From assembly GCA_947172415.1 (NCBI GenBank), contig OX359201.1:4092001-4156000 (forward strand): DNA of 64,000 nucleotides, written 5' to 3'. Below the pieces are notes generated by a model. The model did no database searches, had not been told where the DNA came from, and saw nothing but the letters and a program-made list of their open reading frames with translations. The DNA is from Chondrosia reniformis. Taxonomy: Eukaryota > Porifera > Demospongiae > Chondrillida > Chondrillidae. Positions 24,978-38,290 of the stretch are shown here, in pieces. Made by a program: the position numbers and the translations under genes. Every line of letters starts with the position of its first letter. Within the stretch, counting starts at the first letter, position 1.

Positions 24978-27187
24978 TTATGCTGAGTTATTCAGGCCAT
25001 GAACATAGTCCAAGCTGTGACTGGGACCTTGTCTATCTGAAATTCTACCATCTCCTTCACTATCTTTCCAAAATTGTTTAAGTTTTTGCTTTACGAAATA
25101 CCCAAATAAGGCAACAGCAGCTGATGAAATCACATATTGAATCAATTTAGTACTGTCCAGCAATGGAGTGAGGTCTCTATAACGAATCAGTAAGATAAGG
25201 AGAGACTGAGAAAAACCCAAACATGATAACGTTACAGCAACCAGGAATAATATTTTTGTATGATTTGTACAATAGCAACAGTTCTTTGGGTGTCGCAACA
25301 TTAAGTAAATCTCATGAAGAAAAATAATGATGACAGCAGTGAGAAATAATGCACTTATAACTATGACGAGAGTCTCAAGTGGTTTATCAAAGAATTGTAC
25401 TCCTACGTACACCAATGTTACTGCAAGTGTCTGAACACCATAAACTGGGCCTGCCCATCCAGCAGCTGATATGTGACGAGAGGTCAAATGTCTGCATCTA
25501 GCTGATCTAATAGATCTTCTCTGCCCAAATGTAGTCATATTACTGTAGATAAGTGGATATTCACATAAGAATATGATTGCCATTATTAACACACATCCTA
25601 GTATTATTACGGACTCAGGGAGAAAGTACTCTGGATAATATTCTTCATGTGTACTTAGAAGATGAATTGTCTTTATAGTGGTACCACTATGGATCCCAAT
25701 AACGGATAAGGTGACTATCCATCCAAATATCTTGAATTGAGTAAATAGTTTTGAGTTATTCTTAGTACTTGAAGCAATTATTCCTATTTTTCTTCCCCAT
25801 TTATTGATTACTTTAATTGCCAGAATACCACAAATGGATATCATACCATAAAGTAACATTAGTAACCACAAAACACTACCCCAACGAGAATGTCCATATG
25901 AACGTCTGAATTGTAGCCCATATGGATGGCCTTTATACCACATTGGCTGGTATTGAATGTATATTTCTTTGCAATCTGGTACCTACATGTACAATTACAA
26001 AATAATATATAATGTATACGTAATTTAATGTAATGAAATAATCATTATAAAATATTATTATTATATAATTCATCCACTCTCTTAATAGGGATGGCTGAAA
26101 AACATGTTTGCCCTATATATTCAATGTATCATCTCAGAAATTAACGAGGCAGTTTTCAACTAAACCTACAATGTAAATAAAGTGCAACTGGGCCTACTTC
26201 CAAAATAATTTTTTCCATGGAAATGAATTAGGGGTAACATGCAAACTTTTACAAGCACATGAGAGTTGTAATTTTTCCAAACTAAGGAATAGCCCCGGCG
26301 CCCCTCCACCAAGTTTGAATATGCTGTATACACAAAGTATACTAATTGTATATATAACTAAAATTTTGGTCTTTCTCAGCCACCATCTTTAGATAGAAGA
26401 GATTTATGCTTTCTCTTTGATTGTGACATTATTTTGACTTATCGCCAAGAAAATAAAAATGGAAATACAGGTAAAATAAAAGTCCTAAAAGAAGTAGTGA
26501 TGGCATGTGAAGAAACCCACAAATGTCACTGTGTCAGTGATCATGAAAGACAAAGCCTATCCAGGAACAACGTGGTGCCCCCCTATATATATAAATTGAG
26601 TGGATGGCATAATTCATAATCTAATAGGGCAGTGATTATATATACAGGACAGGTGTATGTGGATGTCTACTTATATCTGAACTTGCATTGTCGCTAAAAA
26701 TATTTTGTACTTCTTCATGAGAAACTGAAGGAATACTTATGCAAATGCTTGCTGGCAGGTACGTTAAGGGATCCTCTTCTATTGCCATAAATGACATTGG
26801 AGACATTAGCAAGTAGTAGAACCTCTTGAACCAAACATATATGTAGCACCCTTCACTGTTCCATCGACAGCAAGCTTCTCTTGTTGTTTGTTTATTGTTG
26901 AGTTTGCTCGTATTAACTATTTGCAAGTGGAAAATCTTGCATTTTGGTGCTCTGTCAAAAACTTGTGGTAAACTGAGGGGCTTTCCAAAGTAATCATGGA
27001 AATTTACACTTGTGTTTTTGAATAGTTTCACCAAGTCTTCTAAATGATCACACTTCTGTTTACTGTTCTCCTCAGCTCCTCTTGTCAAACTTGACAAAGC
27101 TAATAATAGGAACAACAAAAGCCAATTGCTGGGAAAAGTTAACTGGTAACTCATCCAGTTGGAGCTAGAGTATTTTACATTTATCAT
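24978..27187 (-). CDS. Orphan seven-transmembrane protein with signal peptide and ectodomain
   Basis: Two exons, 27187-26671 and 25975-24978, join in phase 1 and give 504 residues; the junction is the best of several possible ones. The N-terminus has a signal peptide (core WLLLFLLLALSS, then TRGAEEN). An ectodomain of about 150 residues follows, with scattered cysteines and NTS/NAS sequons. Exon 2 encodes seven hydrophobic helices, starting with VLWLLMLLYGMISICGIL and ending with YVISSAAVALFGYFV, and a short polar tail. The plan resembles a G-protein-coupled receptor with extracellular N-terminus, but I see no DRY, NPxxY or other family motif. It could also be a non-GPCR seven-helix protein. 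The real start may be the second Met (about residue 12), nearer the signal peptide. Ligand and role are unknown. Confidence 0.7.
26087..26150. repeat. Terminal fragment of the dispersed repeat family
   Basis: TAGGGATGGCTGAAAAACAT followed by ATTCAATGTATCAT resembles the fragment at 17993 and the right ends of copies 1 and 2. It lies in the intron of the seven-helix gene. Downstream, ACTAAGGAATAGCCCC (about 26280) also occurs near 8912, inside the hAT-like element, so this intron carries pieces of more than one repeat. Confidence 0.5.
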
Positions 27188-28517
27188 ACCAAGGTTTGCT
27201 CCCTCTTATTCTCTCTATCTATCTCTATATGTATAGTTATCTACAGCTTTATATACGTACTAGACCACAAGGCACATCCATTACATTTTAACACTTACAG
27301 TAGATTCTATCTGTTTTAAGACTAAGTCTTAGTGTAGCATTAATTAAATAACATAAATCAAAAGGGTACCAGTCTTTTAAGTACCTAGAGTAGATTTGAT
27401 GTATTTTAAGAGGTAGCTAAGATTGTAAAATTGAACTTTATTCTAGCCTTAGATCCCTGTCCTGGTAAGTAAAGTCAATGTCTTATTTAGGCTGGAGAGT
27501 CCTTTATAGCCATTAATTTGGCTGTTACTCTATATAGACACCCAGTGATGGGGGGTGTAAAGATGTACGTATGCTACGTACTTTAGTAGCTGTTAACCGA
27601 TAACCCAGTTATATAAATGAAAATAATGTAACCAACAGGAATGCTGTATACAATACATAGTACAGGTCCTGGATCAAAAACAAGACAAAAGATTTGTACT
27701 ATTGCCAACAACATATTGATGAACAGATATGGAGTCAAAAGAGTATTTTATTCAAATTAAAATGGAAAAGTGAGAGTGGTAAAATTCTACATAATGGACT
27801 ATTGTATCTCAGCACAGCATCCCTAAATAGCTCCTCTCTTTAATTCTTTGATAAATTGTTAAAGGCCTGGGCTCCTTGAAACTCAAAGTTGCATGATGAA
27901 ATTTAGTCCTAGGGGATGTGGCAGATGTAATTTAGTTGAACCTTCAACACACAGGACAGGACAGTCCTTTAAGCATTTCATATTTGAAAATATTCATGAA
28001 TGGAAACATTTAGATATCAATAAAATTTGTTATTGTTAATATTAAAGGTAACCCCTTCAGCAACCAGGCTGGTATAAATGGGGGACCTAATACAACAGAT
28101 ACAATTAAAAAATGAGCAGTCCATAGCGTAAATTGTCAAACAAATGTCATTGCAATAATAATAGTTAATGATAATCGTAACAACATGCTAGTCCATATAT
28201 GCATAATATGTATATGCATGACTACATATAAACCAAAATACATAAAAACTTATGGGATTAATGAGAAAAGAATAGATACCTATAAAATCAATAGAAAATG
28301 AATGGAAAGACATAAATTAAAACAAATTGAGACAGGGACATATAATTATAGAAATCAAAATCAATAAAACATACAGAAATCAAAATATCAAATGAAGATG
28401 TGCTGTAGCTGGATGTTGGGCGAGATCCTGACATCAACATCAGATGGGGGTTGTTGAATTGGCTGGCAGATGTACGTAGCTGGTGGATGGTAGATCACCA
28501 CTGGTTTCTGTCCTTCA

Positions 28518-28580
<63 letters not shown>

Positions 28581-29820
28581 TGCACACACAGATGTTTATA
28601 CATGGATATATTCATGTACATGTGTATATGTATATACATTGTGTGTATATTGTGGTGGAAAATGAAATCTCATATCACTAATTCATTTGTAGTTTGTTAA
28701 TTTCGATATATTTGATTATGAGTCATAATATACTATGTGTACAATTCATTATGTACTGATTATAAATTTTTCAATTCACTTTCAAGTACGTATACCCTTT
28801 AATAATCGATATATACTTATGCATTGAACATTGACCTAATGTACGTATGTATAATATATATACAATATATATACAGTGCAAATTACAATATACTAAGGTA
28901 ATCTAAATAAATAAATAATTAAATAATTAGTATAATTAATTAATTCATTTGGCTCCAAGAAAGGACCTAGAAACAGAATGGGTATATTATCATAAAGTTT
29001 AGGGTATAAAACTCATTTTAAATTAAGGAATTTTTTATTTAGGCCTCCGTTTGTATATATATATATAGATAGATAGTAAAATACATCATTAGTTGAAAAT
29101 ATAGGTATATACCCCCACATAAAACACATAATATTGTGTAATATATGAATAACCTTTACACCCTGATGTATTCTTCAAAAACATCTTTATCAATCAGTTG
29201 TGCTGGACAAAATTCTACTACTTAACAGATCTAGATGAGGTTCTCACATATCACAAAGATCAATATTTTGATGAATATGAGTGTTCATTTCATCAAAATT
29301 GTTTCAGCTTTAAATTCTACTGCTGTCCTTACTTATATATTTCAATATTTTATTAAACTTGTATTCCTATCTCTCTTGTATAGATATAACCACGCACATT
29401 AGGACTCATACCATATATGTATATTATTTTAATCATCCATTTTAGCTATGGTTATATGCCATCCCAATCCTCATCTTATTTGAGCTATAAAACTATATAT
29501 AAATTACTGGACTGGAGTATACACCAAACCAGCCAAGGGACCAAGGTCTCAACCTGGCTGGGGGGCCAAATTTCTAATAAAAATAACAACCAGTAATCAT
29601 CTCCTAGTCATCCAAAGATAAAAATCCTCAGAGAACCACAGACAGCTGTTTCGTACTCCTTAATATACAGCTATTATATAAGTAAAGCACTATCAAGAAC
29701 AGTTAAACTAACTATATTGGTAAATAAAGGAATAATTAATAAGTACAGCCAAATGTGTGTATACATAGTATAATTCAAGGAGATTGAAACTAACTTAAAT
29801 AATATTTGTTATTGCATGTG
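27188..29820. other. Intergenic 2.6 kb, no gene seen
   Basis: Separates the seven-helix gene promoter side from the 3' end of sacsin-like gene A. Apart from the CA microsatellite (28517-28590) and TATA/TACGTA-rich runs, I see no open frame with recognisable protein features on either strand. Confidence 0.6.
28517..28590. repeat. (CA)n microsatellite
   Basis: An uninterrupted CA run from about 28517 to 28573, then a run interrupted by CG and TG until 28590. Open frames through it (His-Thr or Cys-Val repeats) are artefacts. Confidence 0.98.
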
Positions 29821-30431
29821 TTAAGGCAAAACATAAGATATAAGGTACTCTGGATATGCCAAGTAGGGTTCGTATGTCACATATATTAAGGAGCCACCAA
29901 GAGTAGAAGAGACACTATTGTATTTTCTTTGCACTGTGTCCTCGTTGGACCTAGGTCTCGGTGGCGGAGCTATAAGTTTCTGGGGCCTATCCATATGAAT
30001 ACATGCTCCTGGGAGAACTCTGGCCACCAACAGTTGGTAAACTCTGGTCATTTCATTATGACAATATGCATATCTGCGGTAGGAATATACTGCATTTAGT
30101 GCAAAATAATTGCCACGCCCAAAAAGTCCATCTCTACTGAAACGCATGTCAAATCCTTCTTCACTGCTATAAATTTCACTGGGCTTTGTGTTTGTAGTTC
30201 CATGAAAAGCAAGTACCTCATTAGGGAAACCTTGAGTACACAATTTCCTCCTTTTCCTCTGAAATTCTCTCCATATGATTTTATTCTGAATTCGTTCAAT
30301 TCTTCTGACTTCAACATGGGGCAGGGTATCACAAAAACATTGCCGTATTTTACGATATTCCTCAGTGTTATATTCTAGGATTATTTTCGTGCAATTTCCG
30401 TGCACATTCAAATCCCAATCAGGTGGATACT
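29821..30431 (-). other. PARP catalytic domain exon of gene A
   Basis: About 203 residues. Family features: an IERIQNKIIWREFQ helix start, VLAFHGT (catalytic His), GFD-R followed by GLFGRGNYFA (Tyr of the NAD pocket), LLVARVLPGAC, YNSV and YEPYLAYPEYLISY. In PARP1 the position two before the Y-x-x-Y of this last block is Glu988; here it is Ile. Such H-Y-I proteins are typically mono-ADP-ribosyltransferases or inactive. Confidence 0.88.
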
Positions 30432-33400
30432 CTAAAAACATGTACAGAGTAATACGGTACAGGTCAAAAGAAACTTGGCGATTTCCGCAAGGGTTTGTAC
30501 GGGAATCCGCAAATTTTCTGCGTACTGCTGTACAGCCATTTGCGGTTTGCCATATCAGCATCTGCGGGTATCGTCAGCGATGTTTGTAAACAAACGAACA
30601 ATACGTATGTACGTAGGGTGTCGATAGGGAAGCCATGCAATCTATGAAGAAAATGATACGTACGTATGTTGAGCATTTCGATCTTTACCTACGTATAAGT
30701 ATCGTCAGAATTAATAATACGAAAGTATGTAGACAACAATAAAATAATAGAGTATTCAAAACAGTTTGCTTTGTTGTATAGATTCTTTCAATTGCTATAA
30801 TTTTTAAAATATTGGATGCTGACCCTTTACTTTGGAGATGGAGAGACACAATTCTTTCTCTTTGATACTTAGTTAATGGCATAGTATATTACTGGAAACT
30901 CATACGTATTATTCATTATCATTATTATTCATATTATTTATGTACGTACGTAAATCGCCAATCAAAACTCTACGATAAAACACTGAGGTCCGCCGAAAGA
31001 ATCTGTGAAAATCCTCGGAATTTGTATAGATTCGCAAATTAACACCTATATTCTGAGGATTTTCACAGATTCCTTCGGCGGACCTCAGTGTTTTATTGTA
31101 GAGTTTTGATTGGCAAATTAAATAATATGAGTATCCTGTAATATCCTACATGCATTTGGACGTTATGAATCATTGCGATTAGAAGAAGCGATTAGGAATG
31201 AGATGGCAAGCAAAATTATGGTAGAATGGATCGAAGGAAGGGCAGCTGGCAAAAGATTGTATGTAACAAGAAACAGTATCAAAGAAGGAACTGTAGCTCC
31301 TGGAAAAACTGCTAGCGTGATTTGGGGAAAGTCAAGACTACGAATTGTAATCGTCATTATATACCATGTACGCATACGTATACGTACGTACGTATACGCA
31401 AATTTCCGCACTTGCAGCTTTCCTCAGTTGCTCTCTCAAAAACCCTCAGACAGCTGCGTGGCCAACTGCAGACGGTGGCATTGTCCAACAGCGGAAAAAT
31501 GCAAAAATCGCCAAGTTTCTTTTGACCTGTACCGTAAGTAATGTTAATGAAAGATCTGTACAGATACACTGCACCTATGTAACTACAGCAAAAGCCATAA
31601 GCATATATTGTTAAAGTGGAATATAACAGTAAATATATGTACGTATATGGTCATACATACCAATTTCAATTTAATACATTTATAGAAGTCTGTTTAGTTT
31701 GTGGATTTCAGATAAACACACGTGACTACTTTTATATATAGTAGATACATAATACGTATGTGTATGTTAGTATGTATGAATATATATGTACATGTATATG
31801 TCAACAAAAAATAATGGCACTACATGCATACACTTACCACCTTCTCTATAGTAAATTGGGACATATGCACTCAGTAAACCATCTGGGAAAAAGCACCTGA
31901 AGCATTCCAATGTCGATAGTATCTCCATGAAAGTTTGTGCAGCATGAATTGCATTATTTGCCATTTCAGAGGAATGTGATTGAACAGGAGGTGCTCGTGG
32001 ATGATTCTCATCTGGAAAGCGACAACAGGCTCCATGCCTACTAACAAGGAGAACACAATCATCAAACCTTTCAACCTTGAGCCCTTCTGGACAATTAGGA
32101 CTAGCCTTTAAACCCTGTAGCAAATCAACTATGTTGCTGGATCTAGATATCTGATATTGTGATTGTACACTATACAATAAGGCCTTTAAGCCTTTCTCAA
32201 TGACCTCATGTGCATAGAAGCAAATTGCATAAGGGAAGTCATATTCTGATTCATTACGAACACGTTGAAGATTTTGGATTAATTTGAGATCATGAGTTGC
32301 TTGAACTAAGTGCATCTTAGCATTTTCCTGGATAACTTGAACAGATTGCTGCTTTTTGGGTACATTTAATATGTTGGGGTTGTTGGCCTGCCACCATGGA
32401 AGACCAGAATAGTTTCTGCTAGGGGTAGGTGAGGATGGGTGAACCACAGAGTAGGAAGAAGTTCTTTCAGTAGAAAAAACAGGTGAGCATGAATATTCAG
32501 TCATATGATTAGTGGATGTATGGCATTGAGACAGCTTTGTAATCATGAGCTCTAAGGATTTTATAAAGTCTTCAAGAATTCCCCCATTTTCTAAATCTCT
32601 TAGTTTTTCCTTCACTATGTTAAGGAAGAGAGCACTAAATTTTGTAAATGACACTAGTGGTTTTCCTTCATTAACAAAACAGGAGAAGTAAAGTTGAAAT
32701 AAAAGCCTCTGAATAGCAAAATATCTCTGTGGAGTACTAAACACCCTAACACATTCCAGGATGTTTTGAAAGTGATCTCTAAACCTTTTAGCTGAGGTTG
32801 GAATAATAAATGGAACACATCTATCAATGTCTGTGTCTTGACTCACATGGGATATACTTTTGTCACCCCTGAAAGACATAAGAGATTTCAAGTGCTTTTG
32901 CTGACTTTCAGATGTATATTTACAAATTAAAAGTGTATTCAAAGTAGCACTACTGGCAGACTCTTTTTCAGGTAATTCAACTTCAACTGAGGGAGGCAAA
33001 GTGAGTGAAACACATTTGCTTTCGACTTGTGTATTGCTAATAATCTTTCCAGAAAGAAATTTACGATCAGAACAATAAAATCTAATCTGCTCATATTTTC
33101 TGTAATTGCATAATAATATCAAGTCAAGATATTCTTTCACCACTGCATTATAGTTTAGAGCACAATAGGCAGGTACAACCATAGGTGTGTACATCAAAAC
33201 TCTTAAATTATCCAAAGTTCGTCTTATTCTACTAGGGTGTGAGCATCTCAGGATTGCTTGAAGGTGTGAGTCTTTCACTAGGTTACCACAGAGCTTCGAG
33301 AGTTCATCTACAACATTTGTCAATATATCTCCTTCATCCGTAGGACAACTGGGATGGAAAACTATATAAAGCATATTATTCAATACATGACAACTCCTAT

Positions 33401-36400
33401 TACTACCTGGATATACCGTTCCTCTGAATTTAACTTCAGTTCTAATTTTATATACACAGCATATTTCAAGATTCTGGAACTGTTGTATAACACTTTCATG
33501 ATCTTTACTCAATGGTGCACCACCTTGTTTATGACTCATGACTCTCCTAAGACCCTCTGCAAATTCATTTGATTGCAGAAGATCCAATAAAGTTATGACT
33601 GCCTTACATCCATGTTTTTTTCCTTGCTGTTTAGCATATGCTTCATGCTGACATGAATTTATAGGATATCTCAATAGTGATTCATCTAATTTTTCTAAAA
33701 CAAGTGCTGACAACTTTGGAATCCCTAAACAGGAAGGCAAGTCTAACTCCCCTGTTAATTTGTTTGGAGGCCTAGCAATGAAGTCGTCTTCAGAAAGACA
33801 TGTCAATATATTTCTAATCCAAGGAGAATCATTCAAGATCAAATTAGCACTTAGAATAAGAGTCTTACTTTCAGAGGGTAAGAAAGGTATCTGTTCACTT
33901 TGTAGGTACCTCAGCATGTTATCACATTCATTGGCATTCTTGGACAACAATTCAATTAAGTCTTCAAATGCTGCCATAGCAGCATGGAAGCAATTGGGAT
34001 CTGCCATATCCATTTGTTTTAATCTTAGGAACAGCCCTGTGTAATGATTAACAGAGAGATCTCTCTTTTTCTCCAATTCTTTCAAGAAAATCTCTCAATC
34101 TGGAATCTGACAGATAGTCAGGTATAATAGAGAGCATATGGTGATATGGTCGGAATGAAGGCAAGTAGAAGACCAAATGCTTTCCAGCTTTAACAGAAAA
34201 ACTCAACTTATCTTCAGAAGGAACAAATAAACATGGAGTGTCAATAAGACTTTGTGAAGTGCAATTCCGATTCCGCATGTTCTTAGATATCCATACATAA
34301 TGTTCTAGGAACATTTTTTGTAGTTCAGCTAGTGTCATTGCATTATATTTGCCATACAAAAGAGGTTCTTGGACACTCTGTCTATCAATGTTAGGAGGTT
34401 CTGCACAACCAAGTCAATAGTGGGCAGCTTGATTCCTAAAGCCATGAAGATTTCTTCCTGATTTTGGATATCTGATGGCAGAAATTTTCTTGATTCAACA
34501 ATTAATGTGTTATGAAAGAGAGTAAGCAAATTATTGTTCCCATCATTAAGTACAGAATTTGAAAAGCATGTAAATTTTTCAGGTGGTAATGGAAAATCTA
34601 GTCCAAGAGATTTAAAGGTGTTTTCAAGGTCAGCTGAAAAAACAGTTGGCATAAACTTTTTTGTTGATAATTTTAAAAGAAAAGATTTTAGACCCTCCGT
34701 AAAACCACTCATTTCATTTATCCGTTCTTTCAAACAATGAAGCAGCAAGTTACTCATTTCAGATCTCTTCTTAACTGGGGAACTATGTACAGCCTTTGAA
34801 AATTCAACAAACTGCTCATCTGTAGGAATAGTTTTTAGTCCTAAAATCTTTAGAATTTGCAAAACATCTGGTTTACTCCATTGAACTGAAGGGAATTTTT
34901 CAGCTCCCAAAAAGCATTTGAATAATCTATTTTTAGGGTCATATAACTCTACAGGACATCTTAGCACCTTAGTATAATCATTTGCTGGAATGAAACAAGT
35001 AGAACAAAGTAAGTATTTCAATTTTTCTACCATTTGTTCTTTATACATAAACTGTAAATGACTTTTCTTGTCCTTGCAGCTAAGTACAGGCTTTGAGAAA
35101 AATGGAATGATAATTTCATAAAATTGTGTAATTGTAGGTAGAGGGATGTCTAACTTTTTATAAAAGAGCTGGCATTCAGGATAAATTTTGCACAACTTAA
35201 CATTGTGTGAGTCACTTATTTCTTTTTGTGACAATCCAATTGTCGGAAATCTTTCACTTGCTACATGAATTAGGTTATTTGCTGAGACAAATGTACCACT
35301 TAATGTTTGATAGAGCTTTAGCTGCTTCAAAGTGTCTACTTTAGTGGTAAGATTGTCAGACTCTTGCACAAAAGTCATAAAACCTCTTGATTCACTAAGA
35401 CTACAGGGGTAGTCATTTGGGATTGTGCTGTGATCAAGCACTATTAAGACTTCCTCAAGTTTAGAGGAATCTGCAAGAAATGGCTTTAATTCCCAAGTTA
35501 ATTTTGCAATAATTGATTTTGGGAGACATTTTAAATATAAAACTGGCAATTTTTTAGTTTCTGCAAAAGATGTACTTGGCCATAATTATACAAAATAAAT
35601 TTTCCTTCTCTTGGAGGATATATGTACCCATCATTAACTGGAATGCAACTGATATCTTTAAGAATTTCCATTGCCTCACTAAAATCAAAATTGGAATCCA
35701 GTATAAACCTCCACAAACAGCACACTATCTTTTCATGGCCACAATACTTAATCTTGTCATTAGAGAGGTCAATGTGTGCAGCAACAAATGTTGCATCTAG
35801 AGGCTTAATAAGTTTTAAAGCAACAAGCTTAGTGTAGAGCTCAGTCTCTTTGTACAGTGTTGATGAGATAAATGATTCCTTACAATGTGGTAGCAAGTCA
35901 ATAAATTCACAGCAATACAGTGGGCATTTCAATGTTATTTGTTCCAAATTACCAGCATCATTTAATATCAAAGGAAGTCCTTCAAGCTTTTCTACATTGT
36001 TCTGATTAATATCCATCAGTACATAACTCAAGAGTGGTACTATACTTGCAATTATAGTTTTACGATAGTTAGTCCAATCATTTAGATGCAGAAGATGCTG
36101 ACGAATTATTGCAGGATCTATTTCTAACTTAACATTTGGAATTAGACATTGCAGCTTTCTGTGAAGGGAACCGGGAGCCCTTGTTATATTCATTCCTAAA
36201 GAAATAAGCACACTTCTGAGATTGTCATAACAGAACGGAATGAAATAGCCCTTCTGCTTACATTCAGAATCATTAGTCAGGGCAAACCAAGATACTTCCA
36301 TATCCCTATCACTACCTCTGTCAGCCAGTAGTACATCTGTTTCTTCTGATAGAAGTAAGGAGAACAGATTGGTTGGCAAGTCTTTTAGTAGTGGATGATG

Positions 36401-38290
36401 AAATTGTTCCTCACAATGGCAAAATAAGCGTTTATAGTACCAACGAACAGTATCAACTGAACCGTCTACCTTATATTTGCTCTTTAACAATAGATCCTTG
36501 TAAACTGATGGCAAAATCTTACACACTAATTCCTGATTCCATGTGTCTTGTAAATCAATAAATTGACGAGAGCTATCAATGAGGAAGTTGCTATCAATGA
36601 AAACGGGAATGTTTAAATGTCCAGGAATTGGCAAAGATGAAGACAGACCACCTATAGAGGTTAAATCATTCACAGCAGTGGCAACAGAAACTATTGGTAG
36701 CACCTTATTTTCTTTATAACCTTTCTTGTAAAACTGAAAACTTAGATCACTCCCACCAATACGTTTGTTTAGGATCCATTCTGCTTTACTGCATAAGTCT
36801 GATTGATGTGGCTGGGTTAACATAGTTAGTTGACAAGAGCTTGCACGGCCTTTAAAACTTTCAATAGTGTCATCTGATTGGAGGTTTACCTTCATTTCAG
36901 AAATCCCCAGGAGGATATCCTGGCAGCGACATTCCTGGTGCTTTGCTTGTATTGACCATGGGTTGACAATCTTTCCGTCTGGATTGACTACAAAAACCGA
37001 AATCCTCTTAATGTGTGTTAAAAAGAGGAGCATGCTATGTGCAATTGATTTTAGGTTTTTGATACAATTTAGAAGCATTTTGGTATTCATGCATTCTCCA
37101 TTGATAAGCCTTGTTGATAAGTTCAAGGCAGAACAACTGCGAGTCAAAGGAAGGCGAAACACTACATATCCATTAGGCCATGGATCAGGTGGTAATGCTT
37201 CAGTAAAACAGCCATGAATGACACTTGAAACCTCACTGAGTTGATTTTGTAGAAATGGAGTAAACTGATCAGCAAAATGTTCATATGCATACACACCATC
37301 TCTCATTTTAGAAAGACGTAATCGTCTACCTCGAGGTGCCCTAGAAGCCAATAATGGTTTAGTTAAGAAATGTTCGTTTGGGTCAAAAACACAGAAATTT
37401 TCAGGAACTCCACCTTTACCATATGAAACAAACTGTGGGCAGTCTGTCACATGGTATGCAACATTGAATCCAATTCCAAAGCGTCCTATTTTATCAGCAT
37501 CTTCTCTTTTGGTACCCAACCCAAGTTGAGATATACCTTTAAAGTCCTTTTCTTCAAACTTTCGATTGTTTACTACTAATAAAGAAGGAACTTTCTGTAA
37601 GAGCTTCCAGTCATCAGGAAGCTCACGACGAGACTCACTAAGAGTATTGTCCGGATAATTACAGCTATGATCTAGAATGAAGGCAATTTCAGTGGCTTCT
37701 GCATCATCTGCATTCTGAATAAACTCCTTAAAAATAGTAACATTTGCTTTGTATTGCTTCAGTAAATTATTTAGTCTAGTCATCAAAGATTCATGTTGCT
37801 CAAAAGTGTCATCTTCCACAAAATCATTAACAATAAGATCGTCAAGTATTACTCTTAGTAAGTCCTTTACACCAAGGTACTTTGCTTCATGCTTTGATAT
37901 GGAAGGATGGAGTATAGCAGTTTTACTTGATTCAATGCTCAATAATCTTTTATAAAATTCATCTTTAACATCCTCCTCACTTATCATATCTTCTGCTTTC
38001 CACATGACAAAACTCTTATTTGGTAGATAATACTGTAAATCAATTTGCTTACCACTTTCAATTTCCTCAGCCACAACAGAAACCAAATCTCTAATTAATG
38101 GTATCAGGTCTCTGCTGATTGCATTGTCATTGTAATCATTACGTATTTGCAGCAATACTTCAGAAATTTTTGCTATGGTCAGTTCTGAAGGCATTCCAGT
38201 TATACTAAATAGATTGTGAAAGGGCTTATTACAGTCGTTTGGCTTGCATAAATATGGGAAACACTCCTTTTGGCTACAGTCAATTGGCAT
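29821..38290 (-). CDS. Sacsin-like gene A: HSP90-like ATPase, HEPN, PARP domain (frames broken)
   Basis: Body 38290-31838, then a PARP exon 30431-29821 joined in phase 1 (GGT G|AG TAT) across a 1,406-bp intron. One GHKL ATPase module near 37800-37300 has EFIQNADDAEATEIAF, GTKREDADKIGRFGIGF and AYHVTDCPQF, as in sacsin. A long sacsin internal-repeat region follows. HEPN is at about 32325-31905 (FYAHEVIEKGLKALL ... SRHGACCRFPDE). The PARP exon has LAFHGT, GRGNYFA and PEYLISY. Gene B is collinear throughout. The reading frame changes three times, near 35548 (A6), 34357 (T4) and 34072 (A5), each in a homopolymer; otherwise about 2,300 codons stay open. It is either a young pseudogene or an intact gene with assembly indels. 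The start is uncertain: homology with B begins close to the ATG at 38290 and nothing N-terminal to it is present. The role is not known; sacsin itself is a chaperone-like protein. Confidence 0.8.
30455..31534. mobile_element. Tc1/mariner-like element remnant in gene A intron
   Basis: Perfect 30-bp terminal inverted repeats (CGGTACAGGTCAAAAGAAAC and on to GGCGATTT) are flanked on both sides by TA (30453-30454 and 31535-31536), the Tc1/mariner target. At about 30882-30760 on the minus strand a helix-turn-helix start is readable (PLTKYQRERIVSLHLQSKGS ... TTKQTV), but no DDE domain follows, so it is internally deleted or replaced. A plus-strand open frame at about 31173-31330 (LEEAIRNEMASKIMVEW) is unrecognised. 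The element ends only about 22 bp from the PARP-exon acceptor and accounts for most of the intron. Confidence 0.75.
30957..31116. repeat. Palindromic hairpin inside the Tc1-like element
   Basis: Arms of about 60 bp (GCCAATCAAAACTCTACGAT ... ATTTTCACAGAT and the inverse) match almost perfectly around a loop of about 35 bp. It may be a second, nested foldback MITE. Confidence 0.85.

Noticed and set aside
28388-28681. His-Thr-rich and Cys-Val-rich proteins
   Set aside because: Pure consequence of the CA microsatellite.
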